Shown here: positions 43,381 to 50,840 of the stretch, one piece after another
Layout: the number at the start of each line of letters is the position of its first letter
Numbering within the stretch: the stretch's first letter is position 1
Source of the DNA: Verrucomicrobiaceae bacterium
GTDB taxonomy: Bacteria > Verrucomicrobiota > Verrucomicrobiia > Verrucomicrobiales > Verrucomicrobiaceae
DNA: 64,000 nucleotides
Assembly: GCA_016713035.1 (NCBI GenBank)
Contig: JADJPW010000011.1
Location: 62,001-126,000, forward strand
Direction of reading: 5' to 3'
Made by a program: the position numbers and the translations under genes
Notes under the pieces: generated by a model
Database searches by the model: none
Told to the model about the DNA's origin: nothing
What the model saw: only the letters and a program-made list of their open reading frames with translations

Positions 43381-43410
43381 AAGCTCCGCAAAACTGCGGA
43401 GCTTTTTTTT
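43381..43410 (+). terminator. Strong intrinsic terminator after the barrel gene
   Basis: A 10-bp perfect stem (AAGCTCCGCA/TGCGGAGCTT) with a 4-nt loop merges into a run of eight T. Confidence 0.93.
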
Positions 43411-43425
43411 GGCCACTGCCCAGTT

Positions 43426-43617
43426 TCAGCCACGCATAAAAATAGTGGCCAAACTCGAATGGAGGTCTGCTAAAAGCCATTTACGCGGAAAATCACCACC
43501 CTTGAAAAGGTGCCGCAGTGTCTTCGAGGGCACTATGGGTGCTTTTTCGAGCTCGGAGGGCTTGGTTACTTTATGAGGAGACGTAGAAGAATCGCTGGAT
43601 TTGCTTTTCTTCTCCAT
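43426..43617 (-). CDS. Possible small Ser/Lys-rich protein
   Basis: A 63-codon ORF on the minus strand lies in an otherwise empty 280-bp gap, diverging from the gene at 43695. It begins MEKKSKSSDSSTSPHKVTKP and has a more hydrophobic C-terminal half (RKWLLADLHSSLATIF). No family was recognised and it has no hydrophobic leader. It may be a real small gene or a chance ORF. If it is not coding, the gap holds only promoter-type sequence and a 7-bp inverted repeat (GGCCACT/AGTGGCC, 43411-43450). Confidence 0.28.
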   Translation of the reverse strand: MEKKSKSSDSSTSPHKVTKPSELEKAPIVPSKTLRHLFKGGDFPRKWLLADLHSSLATIFMRG

Positions 43618-43694
43618 AAGTATGCCTCCAACTGCGATGTGAGGCCGCCTGCCGCCTTGGCTGCCGCTTTGCGGGTTCTTCGACCACCCTAATC

Positions 43695-44174
43695 ATGCCC
43701 TTTAAAATCTCCATCATCACCAGTTCCCGGATCGGCGCGGATCGTGCCGCACTCGATTGGGCTCTCGCAAATGAAATGCCACACGGCGGCTGGTGCCCAG
43801 CGGGGATGCTCGCGAGCGATGAGCCACTGGACCCGAAATATCGGCTCAAAGAAACCGCCACAGAGGCCCCGCTGGAGAGCGTGGAGTCGAACGTGCGTGA
43901 CTCCGATGCCACCGTGGTCTTTACCCTGGGGCCAAAGGCTACCGGGCCTGCCCAAAAGGCCGTTTCCTACTCCAAGAAGCAGAAAAAACCCGTGCTGCAT
44001 GTCCACCGTGCTGTGCTGGGTGCATCGGAGCGTGTCGTCGAGTTCCTCGATAAGCACTACATCCGCCGTCTGCATGTCACTGGCACCGCAGAGGCCGAGG
44101 AGGCTGGTGTGGGCGGTTTTGTCACCATGACGCTCGACCGTGTGAAATCGACCATCGACCGCCGTCCAGGCTGA
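43695..44174 (+). CDS. Putative molybdenum carrier / SLOG-family protein
   Basis: The 159-residue cytoplasmic protein has features I recall from the MoCo carrier family (SLOG/LOG-like Rossmann fold): an opening KISIITSSRIGADRAALDWA, then GGWCPAGMLASDEPLDPKY, a central VESNVRDSDATVVFTLGP and a late RLHVTGTAEAEEAGVG. Family members bind molybdenum cofactor or nucleotide-type ligands without a known catalytic step. It is followed 25 bp later by the Dtd gene on the same strand, so an operon is likely. The functional link between the two is not obvious. Confidence 0.75.
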   Translation: MPFKISIITSSRIGADRAALDWALANEMPHGGWCPAGMLASDEPLDPKYRLKETATEAPLESVESNVRDSDATVVFTLGPKATGPAQKAVSYSKKQKKPVLHVHRAVLGASERVVEFLDKHYIRRLHVTGTAEAEEAGVGGFVTMTLDRVKSTIDRRPG

Positions 44175-44199
44175 TGGCCCTCACCCGCCGCCTTTGATC

Positions 44200-44652
44200 A
44201 TGCGTCTCGTCATCCAACGCGTGTCCGAAGCCTCTGTCACCATCGACGGAGCCATTACGGGCCAGATCGGCTCTGGATTGCTCATTCTCTGTGGTATTGA
44301 GGCCGTGGATACCGAGGAAGATGCCACTTGGCTGGTGCAGAAAGTCACGCAGATGCGCATCTTCGGCGATGCAGATGGGAAAATGAACCTCAGCGTCAAA
44401 GACACCGGTGGTGGCATCCTGGTGATCAGTCAGTTCACCCTGCATGCCAGTACGAAAAAGGGCAATCGCCCCAGTTTCATCCGTGCGGCGAGGCCCGAGC
44501 AGGCCATACCGCTCTACGAGCGCTTCCTCTCGCTGCTGGAGGCCGAGCTCGGTCGCCCTGTCGCTCGTGGCATTTTCGGAGCGGATATGAAAGTCGCCCT
44601 CATCAATGATGGCCCCGTGACGATCTGCATCGACTCGCAGGCGCGGGAGTGA
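44200..44652 (+). CDS. dtd: D-aminoacyl-tRNA deacylase
   Basis: The 150-residue protein is full length for Dtd. It opens MRLVIQRVSEASVTIDG, contains VISQFTLHASTKKGNRPSF with the SQF motif, and ends with DMKVALINDGPVTICIDS, which carries the Asn-x-Gly-Pro-Val-Thr motif of the chiral selection pocket. It hydrolyses D-amino acids from tRNA. The ATG at 44200 is chosen over a TTG two codons upstream. It is cytoplasmic and probably co-transcribed with the SLOG-family gene. Confidence 0.96.
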   Translation: MRLVIQRVSEASVTIDGAITGQIGSGLLILCGIEAVDTEEDATWLVQKVTQMRIFGDADGKMNLSVKDTGGGILVISQFTLHASTKKGNRPSFIRAARPEQAIPLYERFLSLLEAELGRPVARGIFGADMKVALINDGPVTICIDSQARE

Positions 44653-44714
44653 GCCCCTGGCAGCAGTGCTTACGCATGAAATGACGAAATGAACCTGGAA
44701 CAAATCAAACAGGT

Positions 44715-44871
44715 GACAGGATTAACAAGATTACAGGATTATGCAGGATTTATCCTGGGAAACTCGGTCTGGTCACGGCGATTTCAAAGCTCTGCCCTTG
44801 CTGATGTTAAGCCGCTATCAAGTTACAAGCCGTTAATCCTGCATAATCCTGAAAATCTTGTTAATCCTGTC
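44715..44871. repeat. Inverted pair of degenerate CAGGATT-type repeats (element 2)
   Basis: The left arm 44715-44752 is a string of ACAGGATT-like words about 9-10 bp apart. The right arm 44833-44871 is its near-perfect reverse complement (AATCCTG words); an 80-bp spacer lies between. The whole would fold as a long hairpin. It occupies most of the 337-bp gap (44653-44989) between dtd and prfC; otherwise the gap holds only the prfC promoter region. No gene is supported there. Confidence 0.85.
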
Positions 44872-44989
44872 CTCATTTCTATCTGTACAATTGCATCATT
44901 TTGGTGCGCAAGCCCTGCCCTGGCAGGCCGTGGCATGGACCACATCTTGACCTGCCTGCCCGTCTGCGGCATGACAGCCGCCCCCTCTC

Positions 44990-46615
44990 ATGCCCAACGA
45001 AGCCCAAATCGCCCGCCGCCGCTCCTTCGCGATCATTTCGCACCCGGACGCCGGTAAAACGACGCTCACCGAAAAGCTCCTCCTCTATGGCGGTGCCGTC
45101 GCACTCGCTGGCAGCGTGACCGCTCGCAAAAACCAGCGTGCCACCACTTCCGACTGGATGGAGCTGGAAAAGCAGCGCGGCATTTCCGTCAGCTCCACCG
45201 TGCTCCAGTTCGAGTATAAAGATAGCATTGTGAACCTACTCGACACGCCGGGTCACAAAGACTTCTCCGAGGACACCTACCGCGTGCTCACCGCCGTGGA
45301 TGCCGCCATCATGGTGATCGATGCCGGTAAAGGGATCGAGGCGCAAACACGCAAGCTCTTCGAAGTCTGCCGCCGCCGTGGCGTGCCCATCTTCACCTTC
45401 ATGAACAAGCTCGACCGGCCCGCCCGCGAGCCTTTGACGTTGCTCGATGAGCTAGAGACTGTCCTCGGCATCGGTGCCTGCGCCATCAATTGGCCCCTCG
45501 GACTCGGCCAGCAGTTCCGTGGCGTCTATGACCGCATCAAGCATGACGTGCATCTCTTTGAACGCACCGCACATGGTGCCTACCGCGCTCCAGAGAAAGT
45601 CGGCGGCTTGGATGACGACTTCGTGGCCAAACACATCGCCAGCGATGCGCTGGAGCAGGCCAAAATGGAGATCGAAATGCTCGAAGGTGCCGGCCATGCC
45701 TACGATCGCAAAAAGATCGACCGTGGAGAGCTCACGCCCGTCTTCTTCGGCAGTGCGAGCAACAACTTCGGCGTGCAATTGCTCCTCGATGGCTTCCTCG
45801 ATCTCGCTCCACCGCCTGCGCCGCGCATGTCCGCCGATGGCCGTATCATCGAGCCGACTCAGGAGGCCTTCTCCGGCTTCGTTTTTAAAATCCAGGCAAA
45901 CATGGACCCGCGTCACCGCGACCGCATGAGCTTCATCCGCATCGTCAGCGGCAAGTTCGAGCGTGACATGCAGGTCACACACACTCGCACTGGCAAAACC
46001 GTGCGCCTCGCCAATTCGCAGAAGCTTTTCGCCCAGGACCGCGAGACCGTGAACGAATCCTACGCCGGTGACGTCGTCGGCATCGTCGGCAATTACGGCT
46101 TCGGCATCGGCGACACGCTTTCCACCGATCCGAAGCTCAAATACGACGAAATCCCGCGCTTCGCCCCGGAAGTCTTCGCTTTCCTGCACAACCCCAGCAC
46201 CGCCCACTTCAAGCGCTTCCGCGAAGGCCTGGAGCAGCTCCTCAGCGAAGGTGTCGTGCAGCAATTCATCCAGCCACACGCGGGCCAACGCGTGCCACTC
46301 CTCGGTGCCGTCGGCCCCTTGCAGTTCGAAGTCGTGCAATACCGCCTGGAGAGCGAGTACAACGCCACTAGCCGCCTCGAACAAGCTCCCTACACCGTCC
46401 TGCGCTGGGTGCGCACGAAGGATGGCGGCAGCATCGAGGACTTCGACATCCCTGGTGGCGTCACCACCGCCCAGGACGCCGAAAATCGCTGGGTCGTCTT
46501 CTTCAGCGACCAATGGGCCATCAACTACTTCGAGCGCCGCAATCCCAACGCAGAGCTCTCCGAGATCCCGTGGGACGAGGTGGACAAAGCCGCCGCCGCC
46601 GCTGCTGCTGCATGA
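44990..46615 (+). CDS. prfC: Peptide chain release factor 3 (RF3)
   Basis: The 541-residue translational GTPase has the expected length for RF3. The G domain has AIISHPDAGKTTLTEKLL (P loop), QRGISVSSTVLQF (switch I), NLLDTPGHKDFSEDTYR (G3), and FMNKLDRPAREPLTLLDELE (G4 NKLD, with the RF3-type continuation). Domain 2 has VFFGSASNNFGVQLLLDGF, and the C-terminal domain has GAVGPLQFEVVQYRLESEY. It recycles RF1/RF2 from the ribosome. The product ends in a short Ala tail. It is preceded by element 2. Confidence 0.97.
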   Translation: MPNEAQIARRRSFAIISHPDAGKTTLTEKLLLYGGAVALAGSVTARKNQRATTSDWMELEKQRGISVSSTVLQFEYKDSIVNLLDTPGHKDFSEDTYRVLTAVDAAIMVIDAGKGIEAQTRKLFEVCRRRGVPIFTFMNKLDRPAREPLTLLDELETVLGIGACAINWPLGLGQQFRGVYDRIKHDVHLFERTAHGAYRAPEKVGGLDDDFVAKHIASDALEQAKMEIEMLEGAGHAYDRKKIDRGELTPVFFGSASNNFGVQLLLDGFLDLAPPPAPRMSADGRIIEPTQEAFSGFVFKIQANMDPRHRDRMSFIRIVSGKFERDMQVTHTRTGKTVRLANSQKLFAQDRETVNESYAGDVVGIVGNYGFGIGDTLSTDPKLKYDEIPRFAPEVFAFLHNPSTAHFKRFREGLEQLLSEGVVQQFIQPHAGQRVPLLGAVGPLQFEVVQYRLESEYNATSRLEQAPYTVLRWVRTKDGGSIEDFDIPGGVTTAQDAENRWVVFFSDQWAINYFERRNPNAELSEIPWDEVDKAAAAAAAA

Positions 46616-46646
46616 GCCGAGTGCAGCGACTTCGCTGGATGCATCG

Positions 46647-47672
46647 TCATGCGATGCGTTTTTCCATCACGTAATCATCCATCACAAAACCGCCGCCGAT
46701 GTCCGTGACGACATCCCCAGCGAAGGAGAAGCCCGCACGCAGATACGCACGGATCGCTGTGGCATTGTGTTTATTCACCCGCAGCCGCACCTGCGTGCAG
46801 CCTTGCTCCACCGCACGTTGCGCAGCCCAATCTAGCGCCGCAGCCCCTAGACCGCGTCCATGCATCGTGGGCCGCAGATAGAGCTTATTGATGAAGAGCA
46901 CGGGCTCACCGCTCACTCGCTCAAAGCTCAGATAGCCCACCGCGCCATGCTCCTGCACCTCCATGAGGGCGAACCACACTCCGCGCTCGGCCATCTCTGC
47001 CGCCATGACGCGGGTATCATACCAGTGGCCCAGCATGTAGTCGATCTGTGCCACCGGGATGATGCCGGGGTAGCAGGCATGCCAGATCTCATGGGCGAGC
47101 GTCTGGATGATGGATAATTCCTCCCACAGGATGCGGCGGATACGGGTGACAGGCGGCGCAGGTGCTGCGGGCAGTAGCGGCAGCCATTCTGCCAGATCCG
47201 CCGCAGGCAGATGCGCCTCGATCTCGCTCCGCACAGGCTCCACGATGCCCTCCGCGCGGATTTGCACATGATCCGCTGGGAATTCCGCCTCCGGCAGCAG
47301 CAGCCGTGCGAGCTGCCAGCAGGCCCACGCACGCCACACGCGGAGTTCACGCTGCGGCTCATTCATCCGCGTGGCGTAATGCTGCCAATGCCGACGCGGA
47401 TTGCCGATGAAGCTGCCCACGGGCCGATTCGCCAGCATCCACGCGATGGCGCGGTACGGCGGCGGAGCCGAGGCAGCCTCTGGCGGCACCGAGAGAGCTC
47501 GATTCAGCAGCAGCAGGCTTTTCGCTGGAAAACCGGCCATCCACAGGCTCTGCGCATACAGCAGGCATGTCGCGTGAAAGGCCGCCCCACGCTCCGCCCC
47601 CAGCGCCGTGATGTCTGCCGCCGTGTACTCGCGTGCGGGTACAGGGAGATACGGGCAAGGCAGCAGATTCAT
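46647..47672 (-). CDS. GNAT N-acetyltransferase with an N-terminal helical domain
   Basis: The 341-residue protein begins MNLLPCPYLPVPAREYTAAD. Residues 1-160 form an Ala/Leu/Trp-rich domain (LLLLNRALSVPPEAASAPPP, RVWRAWACWQLARLLLPEAE) of no recognised family. Residues about 175-341 are a GNAT domain: LWEELSIIQTLAHEIWHACY, GAVGYLSFERV, FINKLYLRPTMHGRGLGAAA carrying the acetyl-CoA (R/Q)xxGxG/A loop, and RLRVNKHNATAIRAYLRAGF. The frame is open far upstream but overlaps queG on the other strand; the start at 47672 is 33 bp from the divergent queG start. The acceptor substrate is unknown. The N-terminal domain might recognise the substrate. Confidence 0.82.
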   Translation of the reverse strand: MNLLPCPYLPVPAREYTAADITALGAERGAAFHATCLLYAQSLWMAGFPAKSLLLLNRALSVPPEAASAPPPYRAIAWMLANRPVGSFIGNPRRHWQHYATRMNEPQRELRVWRAWACWQLARLLLPEAEFPADHVQIRAEGIVEPVRSEIEAHLPAADLAEWLPLLPAAPAPPVTRIRRILWEELSIIQTLAHEIWHACYPGIIPVAQIDYMLGHWYDTRVMAAEMAERGVWFALMEVQEHGAVGYLSFERVSGEPVLFINKLYLRPTMHGRGLGAAALDWAAQRAVEQGCTQVRLRVNKHNATAIRAYLRAGFSFAGDVVTDIGGGFVMDDYVMEKRIA

Positions 47673-47705
47673 CAGCAGAGGAAAAGAGGAATTGAGAAAA
47701 CAGAC

Positions 47706-48761
47706 ATGCAAAAGAAGGATGGCGCAATGATTGCCGCTGCTACCGCTGCTGAACTGAAAACCGCCCTCGCTGCCAAAGCGCGGGAACTGGGCTTCGATGA
47801 CTGCCGCGTGGCCGTCGCCGCACCTGCGGCCCACCGTGCCCTCTATGAGTCCTGGATCAGCCAGGGCATGCACGGCGACATGGCCTGGATGGCGCGGAAT
47901 GTGGAGCGCCGCAGTGATCCACGCCTCGTGCTGGAGGGGGCCAGGAGCATCATCGTCCTCGCATTCAGCTACTACCAAGGCCCAGGGCCGCAGAACGACT
48001 GGAAAATCGCCCGCTACGCCTGGAATGACGATTACCACGACCTCATCGAAAAAAAGCTCCGCCAGCTCGAAGACTTCCTCACCGCCCACGGCGGCACCCA
48101 GCGGCGCTACGTCGATACAGGGCCCATTTTGGAGCGTGACTTCGCTAGTGAGGCCGGGCTCGGCTGGGGTGGCAAGAGCACCATGCAGATCCACCGCCGC
48201 ATGGGCACCTGGTTCTTCCTCGCAGACATCCTCACCACCCTCGATCTCCCGCCCGATCCGCCCGCACGCGATCTCTGCGGAAAATGCACCCGCTGCATCG
48301 ACGCCTGCCCCACCCAGGCCATCCTGGCACCGCGCCGGCTCGATGCCCGCCGCTGCATCTCCTACCTCACCATCGAAAACAAAGGCCCCATCCCCCTAGA
48401 GTTCCGCCGCGCCATCGGTGGCCGCGTCTATGGCTGTGACGACTGCCTCGATGCCTGCCCGTGGAACCGTTTCGCGCAAATCTCCCACGAGGCGACCTTC
48501 CAGGCCCGTGAAAGCGTCTTCCGCATGCCCTTGCGAGATTTTCTCCAGCTCGATGACGACGCCTTTCGCGCCCTTTTCGCCAAATCACCCATCAAGCGCA
48601 TCAAACGCCCCGCTTTCCTGCGCAATGTCTGCGTCGCCCTCGGCAACATCGGCACCAGCGCCGATCTACCCGCCCTAGATGCCGCCACGCACGATCCGCA
48701 TCCCCTCATCGCCGAGCACGCCACCTGGGCCGCCGCAGAAATCCGCGCCCGCACCGCCTGA
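47706..48761 (+). CDS. queG: Epoxyqueuosine reductase
   Basis: The 351-residue protein has the QueG layout: an N-terminal flavin/cobalamin-type region (KARELGFDDCRVAVAAPAAH, GDMAWMARNVERRSDPRLVL), RRYVDTGPILERDFASEAGLGWGGK, and two [4Fe-4S] motifs, CGKCTRCIDACPTQAI and YGCDDCLDACPWNRF. A HEAT-like C-terminal segment ends it. QueG reduces epoxyqueuosine to queuosine in tRNA using cobalamin. The ATG at 47727 is also possible. It diverges from the GNAT gene with a 33-bp gap. Confidence 0.95.
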   Translation: MQKKDGAMIAAATAAELKTALAAKARELGFDDCRVAVAAPAAHRALYESWISQGMHGDMAWMARNVERRSDPRLVLEGARSIIVLAFSYYQGPGPQNDWKIARYAWNDDYHDLIEKKLRQLEDFLTAHGGTQRRYVDTGPILERDFASEAGLGWGGKSTMQIHRRMGTWFFLADILTTLDLPPDPPARDLCGKCTRCIDACPTQAILAPRRLDARRCISYLTIENKGPIPLEFRRAIGGRVYGCDDCLDACPWNRFAQISHEATFQARESVFRMPLRDFLQLDDDAFRALFAKSPIKRIKRPAFLRNVCVALGNIGTSADLPALDAATHDPHPLIAEHATWAAAEIRARTA

Positions 48762-48858
48762 GGCTCCCTCACGCACTCCGAATCGTCATTTCCCTTGCCC
48801 CGGTGTGCAAACCGTGTTCTCTCGCCCTCCAAATCCAACCCCTAATCAGCACACACTC

Positions 48859-50106
48859 ATGAGCGAACGTCGCGTCGTCATCACCGGGATCGGAGTCGTC
48901 TCCCCCCTCGGCAACAACAAGGATGACTTCTGGAAAAATCTCGTCGCAGGAAAAAGCGGCATCCGTCGCATCCAGTCCATGGACACGGAGAAGTACGACT
49001 GCAAAATCGCCGGTGAAGTGGTCGATTTCGATCCCACGCCCTACTTCAACAACCACAAGGAAGCACGCCGTGCAGACCGCTTCTTCCAGCTCGCCATGGC
49101 CGCCTCCAAAATGGCCGCCAAAGACGCCGCGCTCAATCCAGACGCACTCGACCCGCACCGCATCGGCGTCATGGTCGGCAGCGGCATCGGTGGCCTCAGC
49201 ACCATCGAGACCCAGTACGAGATCCTTTTGAACAAAGGCCCCGGCCGCGTCAGCCCCTTCCTCATCCCCATGATGATCACGAACATCGCCACTGGCATGA
49301 TCGCGACCGAATTCGGCTTCATGGGCCCGAACATGTGCATCACCACCGCCTGCGCCACCTCGAACAACAACATCGGCGAAGCCTGGCGCATCATCAAATT
49401 CGGCGATGCAGACGCCATCATCTGCGGCGGCTCAGAGGCCTCCATCCGCCCCTGCGGCCTCTCCGGCTTCGGCAACATGAAGGCCCTCTCCATGCGCAAT
49501 GATGAGCCCGAGCGTGCCTCCCGCCCCTGGGACATCGGCCGTGACGGCTTCGTCATGGGCGAAGGCGCCGGCGTCGTCGTCATCGAGGAGCTCGAGCACG
49601 CGAAGAAGCGTGGAGCCACCATCTACGCCGAGCTCGCCGGATACGGCGTCACCGCAGATGCCTACCACCTCACCGCACCGCATCCAGAAGGCCTCGGAGC
49701 CTCCAAATGCATGGAAATGGCCCTCCGCCACGCCAAGCTCAACGCCAACGAAGTCAGCTACGTCAACGCCCACGCCACCTCCACCCCCGTCGGTGACCTC
49801 TGCGAGCTCCGCGCCATCAAGCGCACCTTTGGCGAGTATGCGCAAAAAGGCCTCCTCGTCTCTGGCACCAAATCCATGACCGGGCATCTCCTCGGAGCCG
49901 CTGGCGGCATCGAGCTCGCCGCCTGCATCATGGCCCTGCGTGATCAGGTCGTCCCGCCCACCATCAACGTCGAAAACCTCGACCCCGAAGTCGATGTGGA
50001 CATCTGCGCCAACACCGCCCGCCCCGCGAAACTCACCGCCGCCCTCAGCAACAGCTTCGGCTTCGGCGGCCACAACTCCGCGCTGCTGATCAAAAAGTTC
50101 GAGTAG
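48859..50106 (+). CDS. fabF: Beta-ketoacyl-ACP synthase II
   Basis: The 415-residue thiolase-fold condensing enzyme starts MSERRVVITGIGVVSPLGNN. The catalytic Cys lies in ITTACATSNNNIG, and the His pair in YVNAHATSTPVGD and GTKSMTGHLLGAAG. The ending is ALSNSFGFGGHNSALLIKKF. It elongates fatty acids by condensing malonyl-ACP with acyl-ACP in the cytoplasm. The start at 48859 is set by family alignment. It is not in a fab operon here: no acpP or fabG is adjacent, only queG upstream on the same strand. Confidence 0.96.
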   Translation: MSERRVVITGIGVVSPLGNNKDDFWKNLVAGKSGIRRIQSMDTEKYDCKIAGEVVDFDPTPYFNNHKEARRADRFFQLAMAASKMAAKDAALNPDALDPHRIGVMVGSGIGGLSTIETQYEILLNKGPGRVSPFLIPMMITNIATGMIATEFGFMGPNMCITTACATSNNNIGEAWRIIKFGDADAIICGGSEASIRPCGLSGFGNMKALSMRNDEPERASRPWDIGRDGFVMGEGAGVVVIEELEHAKKRGATIYAELAGYGVTADAYHLTAPHPEGLGASKCMEMALRHAKLNANEVSYVNAHATSTPVGDLCELRAIKRTFGEYAQKGLLVSGTKSMTGHLLGAAGGIELAACIMALRDQVVPPTINVENLDPEVDVDICANTARPAKLTAALSNSFGFGGHNSALLIKKFE

Positions 50107-50119
50107 AGCCCACCATCCC

Positions 50120-50791
50120 TCATCCGCCACCCAGCGCATAGCCCACACCGCGCACGGTGCGGATGAGCTTTTTATCGTGGTCTTTATCGATCTTGCTGCG
50201 CAGGCGCTGGATGTACACCTCCACTAAGTTCGTCTCTGGGTCCATGTTGTAGCCCCAGACGTGCTCATAAATTTGCATGCGGCCAAAAACCCGCCCTGGG
50301 CTGCGCATCAGGTGCTCCAGCAGCTCGAACTCACGCGTGCTCAGCTCGATGAGCTCGCCTGCACGGCTGACTTTGCGCTCCAGTAGGTCGATGGAGAGAT
50401 CCTCCACGCGGAGGATGTGGCTCGTCTCACCCACCTTGCGCCGCGCCACCGTGCGCAGGCGTGCGGCCAGCTCCTCGACAAAGAAGGGCTTCGTCATGTA
50501 ATCATCCGCGCCCAAATTCAGTCCCTCGATCTTCTCTGGCAGCGTGGAGCGTGCGGTGAGCAGGATCACCGGCACGCTGCTCCGTTTCTCACGCAGTCCA
50601 CGCAGGATACTCAGGCCATCGCGGCCAGGGACCATGATATCGAGCACTAGCGCATCGTAGGGCACGCTGGTGGCCATCTCCCATGCCTCATCGCCATCAC
50701 TCACGGCATCCACTTGGATGCCCTGCTCCTCCAGGCCCTTTTTGGCAAAGGAGAGGAGCTTCGATTGATCTTCGAGCAGCAGGATACGCAT
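50120..50791 (-). CDS. OmpR/PhoB-family response regulator (orphan)
   Basis: The 223-residue protein has a receiver domain (RILLLEDQSKLLSF, Asp in DALVLDIMVPGRDGLSILRG, Thr in VILLTARS, Lys in DDYMTKPFFVEEL). A winged-helix effector follows (LSTREFELLEHLMRSPGRVF, VYIQRLRSKIDKDHDKKLIR, TVRGVGYALG). No kinase gene is adjacent. Its stop lies 13 bp from the convergent fabF stop, and upstream it is followed by the M16 peptidase gene in the same direction with a 49-bp gap, so it may be the last gene of that unit. Confidence 0.93.
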   Translation of the reverse strand: MRILLLEDQSKLLSFAKKGLEEQGIQVDAVSDGDEAWEMATSVPYDALVLDIMVPGRDGLSILRGLREKRSSVPVILLTARSTLPEKIEGLNLGADDYMTKPFFVEELAARLRTVARRKVGETSHILRVEDLSIDLLERKVSRAGELIELSTREFELLEHLMRSPGRVFGRMQIYEHVWGYNMDPETNLVEVYIQRLRSKIDKDHDKKLIRTVRGVGYALGGG

Positions 50792-50840
50792 GGCAGGCGA
50801 TCAGAAGCGCGGGTGCACTAGCAGGTCAAGGGCTGCGCCA

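Noticed and set aside
47673..48194. N-terminal extension of the GNAT ORF overlapping queG.
   Set aside because: It would be antisense to the conserved queG start region; the GNAT protein begins well at 47672.
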